NCBI GenBank assembly: GCA_902546765.1
Contig: CACCLG010000004.1
Span: 1 to 64,000, forward strand
Source: an uncultured Pelagibacteraceae bacterium
GTDB taxonomy: Bacteria > Pseudomonadota > Alphaproteobacteria > Pelagibacterales > Pelagibacteraceae
DNA: 64,000 nt
Direction: 5' to 3'
Part shown: one piece after another, positions 24,990 to 33,666 of the stretch
Layout: every line of letters begins with the position of its first letter
How positions within the stretch are numbered: the first letter of the stretch is position 1
Translations under genes and position numbers: made by a program
The notes under the pieces: generated by a model
Seen by the model: only the letters and a program-made list of their open reading frames with translations
What the model was told of the DNA's origin: nothing
Database searches by the model: none

Positions 24990-25002
24990 GTTATATTATA
25001 AC
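24990..25002. promoter_or_regulatory. Zur-box-like palindrome 2
   Basis: GTTATA-T-TATAAC is a perfect 6+1+6 inverted repeat, the core of the Zur operator. It sits 18 bp (centre to centre) from palindrome 1 and 21 bp before the znuA ATG. The pair can serve both divergent promoters. Confidence 0.75.
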
Positions 25003-25023
25003 AATTAACAATAACAAAATATT

Positions 25024-26076
25024 ATGAAAAACCTAAAAAAAACATCAATAATCCTATCAATATTATCATTTTTAACTTTATTTACATCAGCAAATGCTGA
25101 AATTAAAGTTGTTGCATCAATAAAACCAATACACTCTTTAGCTAGTTATTTAATGGATGGAGTAGCTAAACCTGATTTAATAGTTGATGGATATGCTTCC
25201 CCGCATGGTTTTGCAATGAAACCATCACATGCAAAAATGCTACAAAATGCGGACATTGTTTTTTGGGTTGGTGAAGATTTAGAAAATTTTTTAGAAAAAC
25301 CACTTAATTCAATTGCTACAAAAGCTGAAAAAATTGAATTTATGGATTTGAAAGGTTTAGTTAAATTAAAATTCAGAGAGAGAAATATTTTTGATGATCA
25401 CGATGATCATGACCATGATGAACATGCAAAGAAAGATGATCACGATGATCATGACCATGATGAACATGCAAAGAAAGATGATCACGATGATCATGACCAT
25501 GATGAACATGCAAAGAAAGAGGATGGACATGACGATCACGACGATCATGATGGACATGAAGGACACCATCACGGTGAATTTGATCCGCACATTTGGTTAG
25601 ACCCAATTAATGCAAAAACTATTTTATTTGAAATGTCTAAGCACTTAATTGAAAATGATCCAAAAAATGAAGCTACTTACAGAGCTAATTTAAGTAAAGC
25701 TTATAAGGAAATTGACAAACTCACGGCTAATGTATCCTCTGAACTTACGAATAGTGTAGCCTCAATTGTATTTCATGATGCTTATCAATATTTTGAAAAA
25801 AGATTTGATGTAAATATTCTAGGAGCATTTACAGTAAATACAGATGTTTTGCCAGGTGCCGAACAACTTGCGGAAATACGAGAAATAATCGAGCATGATA
25901 AAGTTGCTTGTGTATTTTCAGAGCCCCAATTTAATCCCGATATCATTAAAGCAGTTGCTAAGGATATGAATATTAAAACCGGCGTGGTAGATCCTTTAGG
26001 AGCAACCTTAAATCCTGGAAAAGACTTATATTTTGATTTAATCAAAAATATGTCTAATTCCTTTAAAGGATGTTAA
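25024..26076 (+). CDS. znuA: zinc ABC transporter, periplasmic zinc-binding protein
   Basis: It has 350 aa with a signal peptide ending near 'FTSANA'. The cluster A-I metal-binding fold has zinc-ligand histidines in 'IKPIHSLA', 'EFDPHIWLDP' and 'VFHDAYQYFEKR', and an acidic site near 'TGVVDPLG'. The His/Asp-rich loop typical of ZnuA is here greatly expanded (~119-190), built from three exact 14-residue repeats plus an imperfect tail. It is divergent from znuC and leads the cobW unit. Confidence 0.95.
   Translation: MKNLKKTSIILSILSFLTLFTSANAEIKVVASIKPIHSLASYLMDGVAKPDLIVDGYASPHGFAMKPSHAKMLQNADIVFWVGEDLENFLEKPLNSIATKAEKIEFMDLKGLVKLKFRERNIFDDHDDHDHDEHAKKDDHDDHDHDEHAKKDDHDDHDHDEHAKKEDGHDDHDDHDGHEGHHHGEFDPHIWLDPINAKTILFEMSKHLIENDPKNEATYRANLSKAYKEIDKLTANVSSELTNSVASIVFHDAYQYFEKRFDVNILGAFTVNTDVLPGAEQLAEIREIIEHDKVACVFSEPQFNPDIIKAVAKDMNIKTGVVDPLGATLNPGKDLYFDLIKNMSNSFKGC
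25393..25518 (+). repeat. three exact 42-bp tandem repeats inside znuA
   Basis: The 42-bp unit (encoding DDHDDHDHDEHAKK) occurs three times with no base differences: 25393-25434, 25435-25476 and 25477-25518. A degenerate His/Asp stretch follows. Exact identity of in-frame repeats suggests recent expansion and possible copy-number variation. Confidence 0.95.
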
Positions 26077-26084
26077 TTTAATTA

Positions 26085-27059
26085 ATGGAAGCGAGTAATA
26101 AACAAGTACCAGTTACCGTTTTAACTGGTTTTCTTGGTGCAGGTAAAACTACTCTCTTAAATAGAATATTAACTGAACAGCATGGAAAAAAATATGCTGT
26201 AATAGTTAATGAATTTGGCGAACAAGGCATAGACAACGATCTTGTAGTTGACGCTGATGAAGAAGTTTTTGAGATGAACAATGGTTGCATATGTTGCACT
26301 GTTAGAGGTGACCTAATACGTATTTTAAGTGGACTCATGAAGCGAGCTGATAAACTTGATGCCATTATTGTAGAAACTACTGGATTAGCTGATCCAGCTC
26401 CTGTAGCACAAACATTTTTTGTGGACCAAGATGTTGCTGATCGTACGAAGTTAGATGCTATTGTTACTGTTGCTGATGCTGTTCATTTAAGTACACAATT
26501 AACAGATCATCATGAAGCAGAAGAACAAATTGCATTTGCAGATGTTGTATTATTAAACAAAATCGATCTTGTTGACGAAAGTGGTTTAAATATAGTTAAG
26601 GATAGAATTAAAAAAATAAATCCTTTTGCAAAAATCATCAATACAAAGAAATGTGGAGTGCCTCTTAATGAAATACTTGATCTTGATGCATTTAGTCTAA
26701 AACGTGTTTTAGATGTTGAGCCTGATTTTCTAACATCAGATCATGACCATGAACATGACGATGATGTAACTAGCTTGTCGTTTGTCACCGATACACCTTT
26801 GGACATGGAAAAATTTCAAGATTGGTTTAGCAAACTATTACAAACTAAGGGTCAGGATATATTAAGAACAAAAGGCATTCTTGACTTTAAGGGAGAAAGT
26901 GATCGATATGTATTTCAAGGTGTACATATGCTGATGGATGCTTCACCAATGGGTAAATGGCCTGAGGGAAAAGATCGTAGTTCACGTCTTGTATTTATTG
27001 GTCGAAATCTTGAAAATATGAACTTAAAAGAAGGATTCGAAAACTGTAAATCAGCATGA
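26085..27059 (+). CDS. CobW/COG0523-family zinc-handling GTPase
   Basis: It has 324 aa. The G1 P-loop 'GFLGAGKTTLLNR' is near residue 15, and the metal-binding CxCC motif lies in 'NNGCICCTVRGD'. Other GTPase motifs are 'ETTGLADP' and 'LLNKIDLV' (NKxD). A His/Asp patch 'SDHDHEHDDD' separates the CobW C-terminal domain. These proteins hand metal to client enzymes under zinc shortage. Its place directly behind znuA and the Zur boxes supports a zinc role rather than cobalamin synthesis. Confidence 0.9.
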   Translation: MEASNKQVPVTVLTGFLGAGKTTLLNRILTEQHGKKYAVIVNEFGEQGIDNDLVVDADEEVFEMNNGCICCTVRGDLIRILSGLMKRADKLDAIIVETTGLADPAPVAQTFFVDQDVADRTKLDAIVTVADAVHLSTQLTDHHEAEEQIAFADVVLLNKIDLVDESGLNIVKDRIKKINPFAKIINTKKCGVPLNEILDLDAFSLKRVLDVEPDFLTSDHDHEHDDDVTSLSFVTDTPLDMEKFQDWFSKLLQTKGQDILRTKGILDFKGESDRYVFQGVHMLMDASPMGKWPEGKDRSSRLVFIGRNLENMNLKEGFENCKSA

Positions 27060-28090
27060 AAGCTGACAAAAGCCAATTTCCACAATTAGATAAAACTAAG
27101 TTTGAGCAAAGAGGAAAAGAATTTGAGTTTGGAATTCCAATTACTAACTCAGTTTGCCTAGGAAATTCAATTGCAGTAGGTTTTGGAGATGGGACTGTAA
27201 GAATTTTTCGATCAGGTAAAAATTCAAAAACTATAAAAGCACATAACGGTGTCGTTCTATGTATGGCTGAGGATGGAAAAAACATTTTAACAGGTGGTGA
27301 TGATGGTCGATTTTTAAAAATTTCAATTGATGGTCAAATAAATGAAATTTATAATTTTGGTACACGGTGGGTAGACCATGTGGAAGCAATTAATGGAAAT
27401 ATTGCATGTTCATCTGGTAAGGATGTTTATTATTGGGCAAAGACTAGCAACCAACCAAAAATATTTAGTCACAACAGTACTGTTGGAGGCTTATCGTTTG
27501 ATACTAAAGGAAGAAGATTAGCTGTTTCAAGATATGGAGGAATAACTCTATGGAAGAAAGATTATACCAATAAATGGACATCATCTAATTTACTTTGGAA
27601 AGGCTCACATAATAAAGTAATTTTTAGCAAAGATGGAAAATATTTGATATCTTCAATGCAAGAAAATCAACTTCATTGCTGGCGTTTAAAAGATAAAATT
27701 GATTTTGCTATGTCAGGATACGGTTCAAAAATAAAAAGTTTTTCCTTTACAGATAACTCAAAATACTTAGCTACATCAGGAGCAATAGATGCTATTTGTT
27801 GGCCATTTGATGGAGATGGACCAATGGGTCGCAAACCTGTCTGTATTCCTTATGTGGGAAATAAGAAAGTTTCATTTGTTGAAACTTTCCCAAATGAAAA
27901 TGCAGTTTTTACAGGCTTAAGCGATGGATCAGTTTTTTTATCTGAAATTGATAAAGAGGATAACACAATTATTATAAGAAGTTTTACAGAACATGAAGTA
28001 TCAGCAATTTCAATTACTAATGATTGTTCAAATTTATTAATCGGTGATATGGGCGGCAACGTTTTATGGACTTCTGTTTGGGATAACTAA
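27056..28090 (+). CDS. WD40-repeat protein in the zinc operon
   Basis: It has 344 aa with no signal peptide. Several repeats of about 40 residues show WD40-type patterns ('VGFGDGTVRIFRSG', 'ILTGGDDGRFLKISIDG', 'VFTGLSDGSVFLSEID', 'LLIGDMGGNVLWTSVW'), consistent with a seven-bladed cytoplasmic propeller. It overlaps cobW by ATGA, so the two are translationally coupled. A scaffolding role with the GTPase is an inference. I cannot name a function. Confidence 0.78.
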   Translation: MKADKSQFPQLDKTKFEQRGKEFEFGIPITNSVCLGNSIAVGFGDGTVRIFRSGKNSKTIKAHNGVVLCMAEDGKNILTGGDDGRFLKISIDGQINEIYNFGTRWVDHVEAINGNIACSSGKDVYYWAKTSNQPKIFSHNSTVGGLSFDTKGRRLAVSRYGGITLWKKDYTNKWTSSNLLWKGSHNKVIFSKDGKYLISSMQENQLHCWRLKDKIDFAMSGYGSKIKSFSFTDNSKYLATSGAIDAICWPFDGDGPMGRKPVCIPYVGNKKVSFVETFPNENAVFTGLSDGSVFLSEIDKEDNTIIIRSFTEHEVSAISITNDCSNLLIGDMGGNVLWTSVWDN

Positions 28091-28100
28091 AAATTAATTT

Positions 28101-28364
28101 ATGTTTAACAAAAAAAAACCAAATGTAGAAAATATTAGAAATTTAAAAATAATATTTGCAGAAAAGTATAATATTCCAGAAAATTCAACTTTAAGTATAG
28201 CTGAACTAGCTTGTCATGAACCTAATTGCCCACCTATTGAGACAATAATTACTGAAAGAAATGAAAATGGAAAATTAAGAAATTGGCGTATAGCTAAACC
28301 AATAAATGATATTCAAGAAACTGATATTAATAATTTAAATAACTCAGAAAACCATAATCATTAA
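28101..28364 (+). CDS. small Cys-containing protein, end of the zinc unit
   Basis: It has 87 aa and starts 10 bp after the WD40 gene. A compact motif 'ELACHEPNCPPIETIITE' could bind metal through its two Cys and one His. The C-terminus is polar and ends 'NHNH'. I do not recognise the family. Co-transcription with znuA-cobW-WD40 suggests a zinc-starvation function. Confidence 0.65.
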   Translation: MFNKKKPNVENIRNLKIIFAEKYNIPENSTLSIAELACHEPNCPPIETIITERNENGKLRNWRIAKPINDIQETDINNLNNSENHNH

Positions 28365-28435
28365 AAAAATTTAATTTTAAATATAATACTGGATTATAAT
28401 TGATCTTTTAATTTAAATGAGATCTAATATTATTT

Positions 28436-29434
28436 ATGGCAACTGTATCTCTATCACTTGATGAAATCTATAAATTAGCCAATAAAACATTACTAGCTAA
28501 TGGATGTGATCAAGAAACAGCTGATATTTTATCAGAACTAATTACCAATGCTGAAAGGGATGGTTCACTCTCACATGGCTTATTTCGTTTACCTGCATAT
28601 GTTTCCGGTTTAAAAAGTGGAAAAATTAATGGGAAACAAAAGCCAGAGGTAAAAAAACTAACACCTTCAGTAATTAAAGCTGATGGTAAAAATTGCTTAG
28701 CACCAGTTGTGTTAAATAAATCGATACCAGAGTTAGTAAAAGCTGCTAAAGAAAATGGTGTAGCAGTTCTTGCTATAATTAATTCACACCACATGGCCGC
28801 TATGTGGCCTGAAACTGAAAAAATAGCTGAAGAGGGTTTGGTGGCATTTGCATGCACATCGTATAAACCCGCAGTAGCTCCTGCAGGGGCTATTAAACCA
28901 TTATTTGGCACAAACCCAATTTCTTTCGCTTGGCCAAGAAAAAATAATACACCAGTTGTTTATGATATGGCCACAGCTTCAATGGCTATGGGTGAAGTAC
29001 AAGTTGCAAAAAGAGAGGGACACAAAGTTCCTTTAGGGACTGGACTTACAAAAGATGGCAAAGATACAACTGATCCTGCAGAAATTGCTGATGGCGGTGT
29101 TTTATTACCTTTTGGAGGTTATAAGGGTTCAGGAATTGCAATGATGGTTGAGTTATTAGCAGGAGCTTTGGTTGGAGATAATTTTAGTTACGAAACAGCA
29201 GCTAAAGATAATAATGATGGCGGACCCCCAAGTGGTGGAGAATTCATATTAGCAATATCTCCAGATAAACTCTCAGACACTGATTGGGATAAACATGCAA
29301 ATGAATTTTTTGAAAAAATGAAATCAATGGGCGAGGTCAGATTACCTGGTGAGAGAAGACACAAAAATAGATTGGATAAAGGACCAAGAAATATAAACGA
29401 GGAACTTGTTAATAAAATTAGATCTTTAGGCTAA
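28436..29434 (+). CDS. Ldh2/malate-lactate dehydrogenase-family oxidoreductase
   Basis: It has 332 aa of the NAD(P)-dependent family that includes ureidoglycolate dehydrogenase, delta-1-piperideine-2-carboxylate reductase and 2,3-diketogulonate reductase. Visible features are 'HGLFRLPAYVSGLKSG', the catalytic-type 'NSHHMAAMWPETE', 'GTNPISFAWPRK' and 'DMATASMAMGEV'. The substrate cannot be decided. It ends convergently with xthA (9-bp overlap). It is probably unrelated to the zinc genes before it. Confidence 0.83.
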   Translation: MATVSLSLDEIYKLANKTLLANGCDQETADILSELITNAERDGSLSHGLFRLPAYVSGLKSGKINGKQKPEVKKLTPSVIKADGKNCLAPVVLNKSIPELVKAAKENGVAVLAIINSHHMAAMWPETEKIAEEGLVAFACTSYKPAVAPAGAIKPLFGTNPISFAWPRKNNTPVVYDMATASMAMGEVQVAKREGHKVPLGTGLTKDGKDTTDPAEIADGGVLLPFGGYKGSGIAMMVELLAGALVGDNFSYETAAKDNNDGGPPSGGEFILAISPDKLSDTDWDKHANEFFEKMKSMGEVRLPGERRHKNRLDKGPRNINEELVNKIRSLG

Positions 29435-30202
29435 TTCAATTTCTATAGGAGTGTGATCGGAAGGCTTTTCTCTTCCACGAGGATATTTATTAATTTTTAC
29501 GTTTTTAACTAAATTGATAATTGAATTAGAAACTAAGAAATGATCAATTCTCATTCCATTATTTTTTTGCCAAGCACCACTTGTATAATCCCAAAATGTA
29601 TAACCTTCTTTATCAGGATATTTGTATCTATATGCATCATGGAAGCCTAAATTAATCATTTCTCTTAATCTTTTTCTAATTTCTAATCTGAACAAGGCGT
29701 CGTTTTCATAACTTTTTGGATTATGAACATCTTCTGCTGCTGGTATTATATTAAAATCCCCACCAATAATTATATTTTCGTTTTTATTTAAATAAGATTT
29801 AAGTTTTTTAATCAAACTATCTAACCAATAAATCTTATAAGAATATTTATCTGTATCAACTGGATTACCATTTGGAGTGTAAATATTTATTAGCTTTATA
29901 GTTTTAGATTTATGTTTTATATTTGCGGTAATTATTCTTGATTGCTTATTTTTATCTTTAAAAATATCCTTGTCAATTTTTTCAATCTTTTTTTTTGAAA
30001 TAATAGCAACTCCATTATAACTTTTTTGACCGAATACATGACTTTCATATTTTAGGTTTGATATATCATCAAAAGGATATGTTTCCTCTTGAGTCTTTAT
30101 TTCTTGCATCATTAATATATCCGGTGAGAATTTCTTCAGGTATTCTTGAATATTAATAATACGTGCTCTTACAGAATTTACATTCCAAGAGCTAATTATC
30201 AT
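29426..30202 (-). CDS. xthA: exodeoxyribonuclease III
   Basis: This is an AP endonuclease/3'-exonuclease of 258 aa for base-excision repair. The start at 30202 gives the family N-terminus 'MIISSWNVNSVRAR' and forms a TAATG junction with erpA. The track start at 30232 adds ten residues from within erpA. Metal and catalytic segments are 'MMQEIKT', 'GGDFNIIPAAEDVHNP', 'RIDHFLVS' and 'SDHTPIEIE'. Confidence 0.92.
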   Translation of the reverse strand: MIISSWNVNSVRARIINIQEYLKKFSPDILMMQEIKTQEETYPFDDISNLKYESHVFGQKSYNGVAIISKKKIEKIDKDIFKDKNKQSRIITANIKHKSKTIKLINIYTPNGNPVDTDKYSYKIYWLDSLIKKLKSYLNKNENIIIGGDFNIIPAAEDVHNPKSYENDALFRLEIRKRLREMINLGFHDAYRYKYPDKEGYTFWDYTSGAWQKNNGMRIDHFLVSNSIINLVKNVKINKYPRGREKPSDHTPIEIELA

Positions 30203-30519
30203 TAAAGTGAGAATGAGACGCCACAACCGCACGAGGATTTGCTTTGTGGGTTGTTAATTTTAAATGAATCTCCGATTAATTCCTTAACAAAATCTACCTC
30301 AGAACCTTTTAGTAGGTCAGCCGAAGTTTTATCTATGAGTATATTTTCATGTCTTAAATCATCTTCATTTTGTGATTTATCAAAAGAAAAATCGTACTGA
30401 AAACCTGAGCAACCACCACCTTTAATTGCGATTCTAAAAAAAGAACCGTTATCTTTTGATGATAGAAGGTGCTTTATTTGTTTTAAAGCATTTTCTGTAA
30501 ATTTAATTTCTTTAATCAT
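30202..30519 (-). CDS. erpA: A-type iron-sulfur cluster carrier (ErpA/IscA family)
   Basis: It has 105 aa. The three conserved cysteines are present in 'KGGGCSGFQYDF' and the C-terminal 'SSCGCGVSF'. It delivers Fe-S clusters to target proteins. ErpA is chosen because the protein stands alone next to xthA and dgt, as in other alphaproteobacteria. IscA or SufA cannot be excluded. Confidence 0.87.
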   Translation of the reverse strand: MIKEIKFTENALKQIKHLLSSKDNGSFFRIAIKGGGCSGFQYDFSFDKSQNEDDLRHENILIDKTSADLLKGSEVDFVKELIGDSFKINNPQSKSSCGCGVSFSL

Positions 30520-30569
30520 GATTTAACACTGATAATACTAATATAATGTCATTTTACCAAATTTAAAGA

Positions 30570-31685
30570 ATGAAAAATTATTCAAATTTAGGACTGTTTA
30601 AATCTAAAGGTAGACTTATTTTTGAGCCTAAGAATAAATACAGATCACCATTTCAAAGAGATAGAGATAGAATTATTCATTCAGCTTCATTTAGAAGGTT
30701 AAAGCATAAAACCCAGGTATTTGTTAATACAGAGGGGGATCATTATAGAACAAGAATTACTCATTCCATAGAAGTTGCACAAATTGCACGATCTATAGCC
30801 AAGTACCTAAATGTAAATGACGATTTAGCAGAAACATTAAGTCTCGCTCATGATTTGGGACATACGCCATTTGGTCATGCTGGCGAAATCGCATTAAACG
30901 AATGTATGTCAAAATATGGTGGATTTGATCATAATTTACAAACTTTGAGAATTGTTATGTTTTTAGAGCATAAGTATTTAAAGTTTAAAGGATTAAATTT
31001 ATCTATTGAGACACTGGATGGATTAATTAAACATAATGGCCCTTATCATGAAATGTCCAAACTTAATAAAATTATTGGTAAAAAAAATTTTAAAGGAAAA
31101 CTTAATTTTAACAAAAATACATCGATAGAGGCACAGATATCGGCAATATCAGATGATATAGCTTATAATAATCATGATATACAAGATGGAATTAAAGCTA
31201 ACCTATTTAAGCTAAACGATTTAATTGAAATCAAATTTTTTAAAGAAATTTACAAATCCTATAAATCAAATATAAAAAAAAGAGAGAAAAATATAATAAT
31301 TTATCAAATTATCAGAGACTCTATAAATCTTATGGTTGAGGATGTAATCAATAATACTTTATTAAATATAAAAGATAATAAAATTAAAAAGTATAGTGAT
31401 ATTATTAATAATAAAAAACAAATAGTATCATTTTCAAATAAATTTAAATCAATCGAGCAAGAAATTAAATCGTTTTTAAGGTTTAAAATGTACAACAATA
31501 AAAGTGTATTAAACAAAAATAATAATGGAAAAAAAATTATTACGAAATTATTTTCAGAGATTTCAAAAAAACCAAAAAAATATATAAATAATTATCAAAA
31601 TAAAGATCAATTTAGATCTATTTCTGATTATATATCAGGAATGACCGATCGATATGCTATACAACTTCATAAATCATTAAAATGA
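30570..31685 (+). CDS. dgt: deoxyguanosinetriphosphate triphosphohydrolase-like protein
   Basis: It has 371 aa with an HD domain. 'HSIEVAQIARSIA', 'LAHDLGHTPFGHAGE' and 'DDIAYNNHDI' supply the metal ligands. The N-terminal 'RSPFQRDRDRIIHSASFRRL' is the dGTPase signature. It hydrolyses dNTPs to nucleoside plus triphosphate. The lysine-rich C-terminal half is poorly conserved. It overlaps argS by ATGA. Confidence 0.9.
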   Translation: MKNYSNLGLFKSKGRLIFEPKNKYRSPFQRDRDRIIHSASFRRLKHKTQVFVNTEGDHYRTRITHSIEVAQIARSIAKYLNVNDDLAETLSLAHDLGHTPFGHAGEIALNECMSKYGGFDHNLQTLRIVMFLEHKYLKFKGLNLSIETLDGLIKHNGPYHEMSKLNKIIGKKNFKGKLNFNKNTSIEAQISAISDDIAYNNHDIQDGIKANLFKLNDLIEIKFFKEIYKSYKSNIKKREKNIIIYQIIRDSINLMVEDVINNTLLNIKDNKIKKYSDIINNKKQIVSFSNKFKSIEQEIKSFLRFKMYNNKSVLNKNNNGKKIITKLFSEISKKPKKYINNYQNKDQFRSISDYISGMTDRYAIQLHKSLK

Positions 31686-33406
31686 ACATTTTTTCAGATT
31701 ATCTAATAAAAATATTAAAATTAATTCAAAAAGCATCCAATGATAATCAATTTACTCTTCCAGAGAAATTATCTAGTATAAATGTTGATATACCACCAAA
31801 TAAATTTGATGGAGATTTATCAACAAATGTTGCAATGGTATTATCAAAACCTAACAATACACCTCCCATGGAAATTGCTAAAATAATTAGTAAGCTACTT
31901 AAAGAAAATGACGATAATATCGACTCTATAGAAATAATTAAGCCAGGATTTATAAATATAAAATTTAATCACAATTTTTGGGGTGAGTTTTTAAGAAATA
32001 TAATTAATCAAAATAATTATGGATCTACTAGCGGAGAAAATAAAAAATATTTAATTGAATTTGTATCTGCCAACCCAACTGGGCCATTACATGTAGGTCA
32101 CTGCAGAGGAGCAATTCTAGGTGATGTTATTTCAAATTTATTAATATTTAATAATAACACTGTTACAAAGGAATATTACGTAAATGATCATGGAAACCAA
32201 ATATTATATTTTACAAAGTCTGTTTATTTTAGAATTCGTGAAATTTTATTTAAAGAAAATTTCCCATCTGATAATCCTGATCTTTATCCGGGAGAATATC
32301 TAATAGATATAGCAACAAATATTTTAAACCAAAAAAAAGATATCAATTTTGACAACTATGAAAAAATAAAAAGCGAATTAACAATTTTATCTGTTGATGA
32401 GTCTTTAAAGTTAATTAAGCAAAATCTTAAAAAACTTGGAATTAACCATGATAACTTTGCTAGTGAAAGAAATTTAGTTAAAGAAAAAGAAGTAGAAAAA
32501 GTTATTGAAAAACTAAAATCAAAAGAATTCGTTTATACTGGAAAAATTAAAGCGCCAGAGGGCGAAGATACAAAAAATTGGGTAGAAAGGGAGCAATTAT
32601 TGTTTAAATCAACGGAATTTGGTGATGACAAAGACCGTGCTTTACAAAAATCTGACAACACATGGACGTACTTTGCAGGTGATGTTGCATACCATAATAA
32701 CAAACTTAATAGAAATTATGATATTTTAGTCAATATTCTAGGAGCTGATCATGCAGGTTATATAAAAAGAATTACCTCAGTTGTGGAGGCATTATCAGGA
32801 GATAAAAATAAATTAATTTGCAAAGTCAGCCAATTAGTAAAATTAATAAAAGATGGCAAACCTTTTAAAATGTCAAAACGTAAAGGTGATTATATAACAG
32901 TTGATGATTTAATCAGCGAAGTTGGAAAAGATGCTACTAGATTTATTATGCTTAATAGAAGCAGTGATGCAGAACTAGATTTCGATTTTACCAAAGTAAA
33001 AGAAAAATCTAAAGACAATCCACTTTATTATGTTCAATATTGTTATGCTCGAATTTCATCAGTATTTAGAAATATAAGTAAAAATTTAGAAGATGAAATT
33101 TTAATTAAAAATGAACTTAAATATTCTAAAGATGAAATTAAGATTTTTAGAAAAATATCTGAGTGGCCGAAATGTATTGAAATTGCAAGTAATAAATTAG
33201 AACCTCATAGACTACCAGTTTATCTTTATGAATTATCATCTGAATTTCACTCATATTGGAATATGGGAAGAGATGATAAAGATAAAAGATTTATAGAAGA
33301 AGATGGCACTATAAAAATTGAAAAATTAGTGTTTTTAAAATCTATTGCAAATGTAATCAAAACTGGAATGAATATTCTAGGAGTTGATACTCCACAAAAA
33401 ATGTAA
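31682..33406 (+). CDS. argS: arginyl-tRNA synthetase
   Basis: This class I synthetase has 574 aa. An N-terminal Add-1 domain precedes the HIGH-type motif 'PTGPLHVGHCRGA' (~125). The KMSKS-type loop reads 'FKMSKRKGDYIT' (~397). The C-terminal DALR anticodon-binding domain includes 'LPVYLYELSSEFHSYW'. It couples to the next small gene by TAATG. Confidence 0.97.
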   Translation: MNIFSDYLIKILKLIQKASNDNQFTLPEKLSSINVDIPPNKFDGDLSTNVAMVLSKPNNTPPMEIAKIISKLLKENDDNIDSIEIIKPGFINIKFNHNFWGEFLRNIINQNNYGSTSGENKKYLIEFVSANPTGPLHVGHCRGAILGDVISNLLIFNNNTVTKEYYVNDHGNQILYFTKSVYFRIREILFKENFPSDNPDLYPGEYLIDIATNILNQKKDINFDNYEKIKSELTILSVDESLKLIKQNLKKLGINHDNFASERNLVKEKEVEKVIEKLKSKEFVYTGKIKAPEGEDTKNWVEREQLLFKSTEFGDDKDRALQKSDNTWTYFAGDVAYHNNKLNRNYDILVNILGADHAGYIKRITSVVEALSGDKNKLICKVSQLVKLIKDGKPFKMSKRKGDYITVDDLISEVGKDATRFIMLNRSSDAELDFDFTKVKEKSKDNPLYYVQYCYARISSVFRNISKNLEDEILIKNELKYSKDEIKIFRKISEWPKCIEIASNKLEPHRLPVYLYELSSEFHSYWNMGRDDKDKRFIEEDGTIKIEKLVFLKSIANVIKTGMNILGVDTPQKM

Positions 33407-33666
33407 TGTTTAAGGAATTTAAGTATCTTTTATTTTTAATTGTTATTTTTTTCTTCATTTTTTTTACTATCAGATATTACTTTTCAGATGAAAATAAAAA
33501 AAAGTCATTTAGATCATTCAATCAAATTGATAAAAAATTAGAAATTTCTACAAAAGATTTAATTATACTAGAGAGTGATACTGAGAACATTATCGATTTT
33601 GTAGAATATAAAAACAATAAAAAAACAGAAAAATATTCATTTTGGGAACTTCTCTATAATGATTAA
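33406..33666 (+). CDS. small single-pass membrane protein between argS and nagZ
   Basis: It has 86 aa with one N-terminal membrane helix (~7-25) and a short charged extracytoplasmic tail ending 'YSFWELLYND'. In many alphaproteobacteria this exact slot holds a SPOR-domain protein (argS-SPOR-nagZ-scpA). Here no SPOR domain remains, so it may be a shrunken version. Overlaps on both sides argue that it is translated. Confidence 0.7.
   Translation: MFKEFKYLLFLIVIFFFIFFTIRYYFSDENKKKSFRSFNQIDKKLEISTKDLIILESDTENIIDFVEYKNNKKTEKYSFWELLYND

Noticed and set aside
25393-25518. Possible CRISPR-like array
   Set aside because: The repeats are contiguous without spacers and encode an in-frame protein loop.
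25366-25606. Three His/Met/Ile-rich ORFs overlapping the znuA repeat
   Set aside because: They are frame shadows of the 42-bp repeats inside a clear znuA gene.
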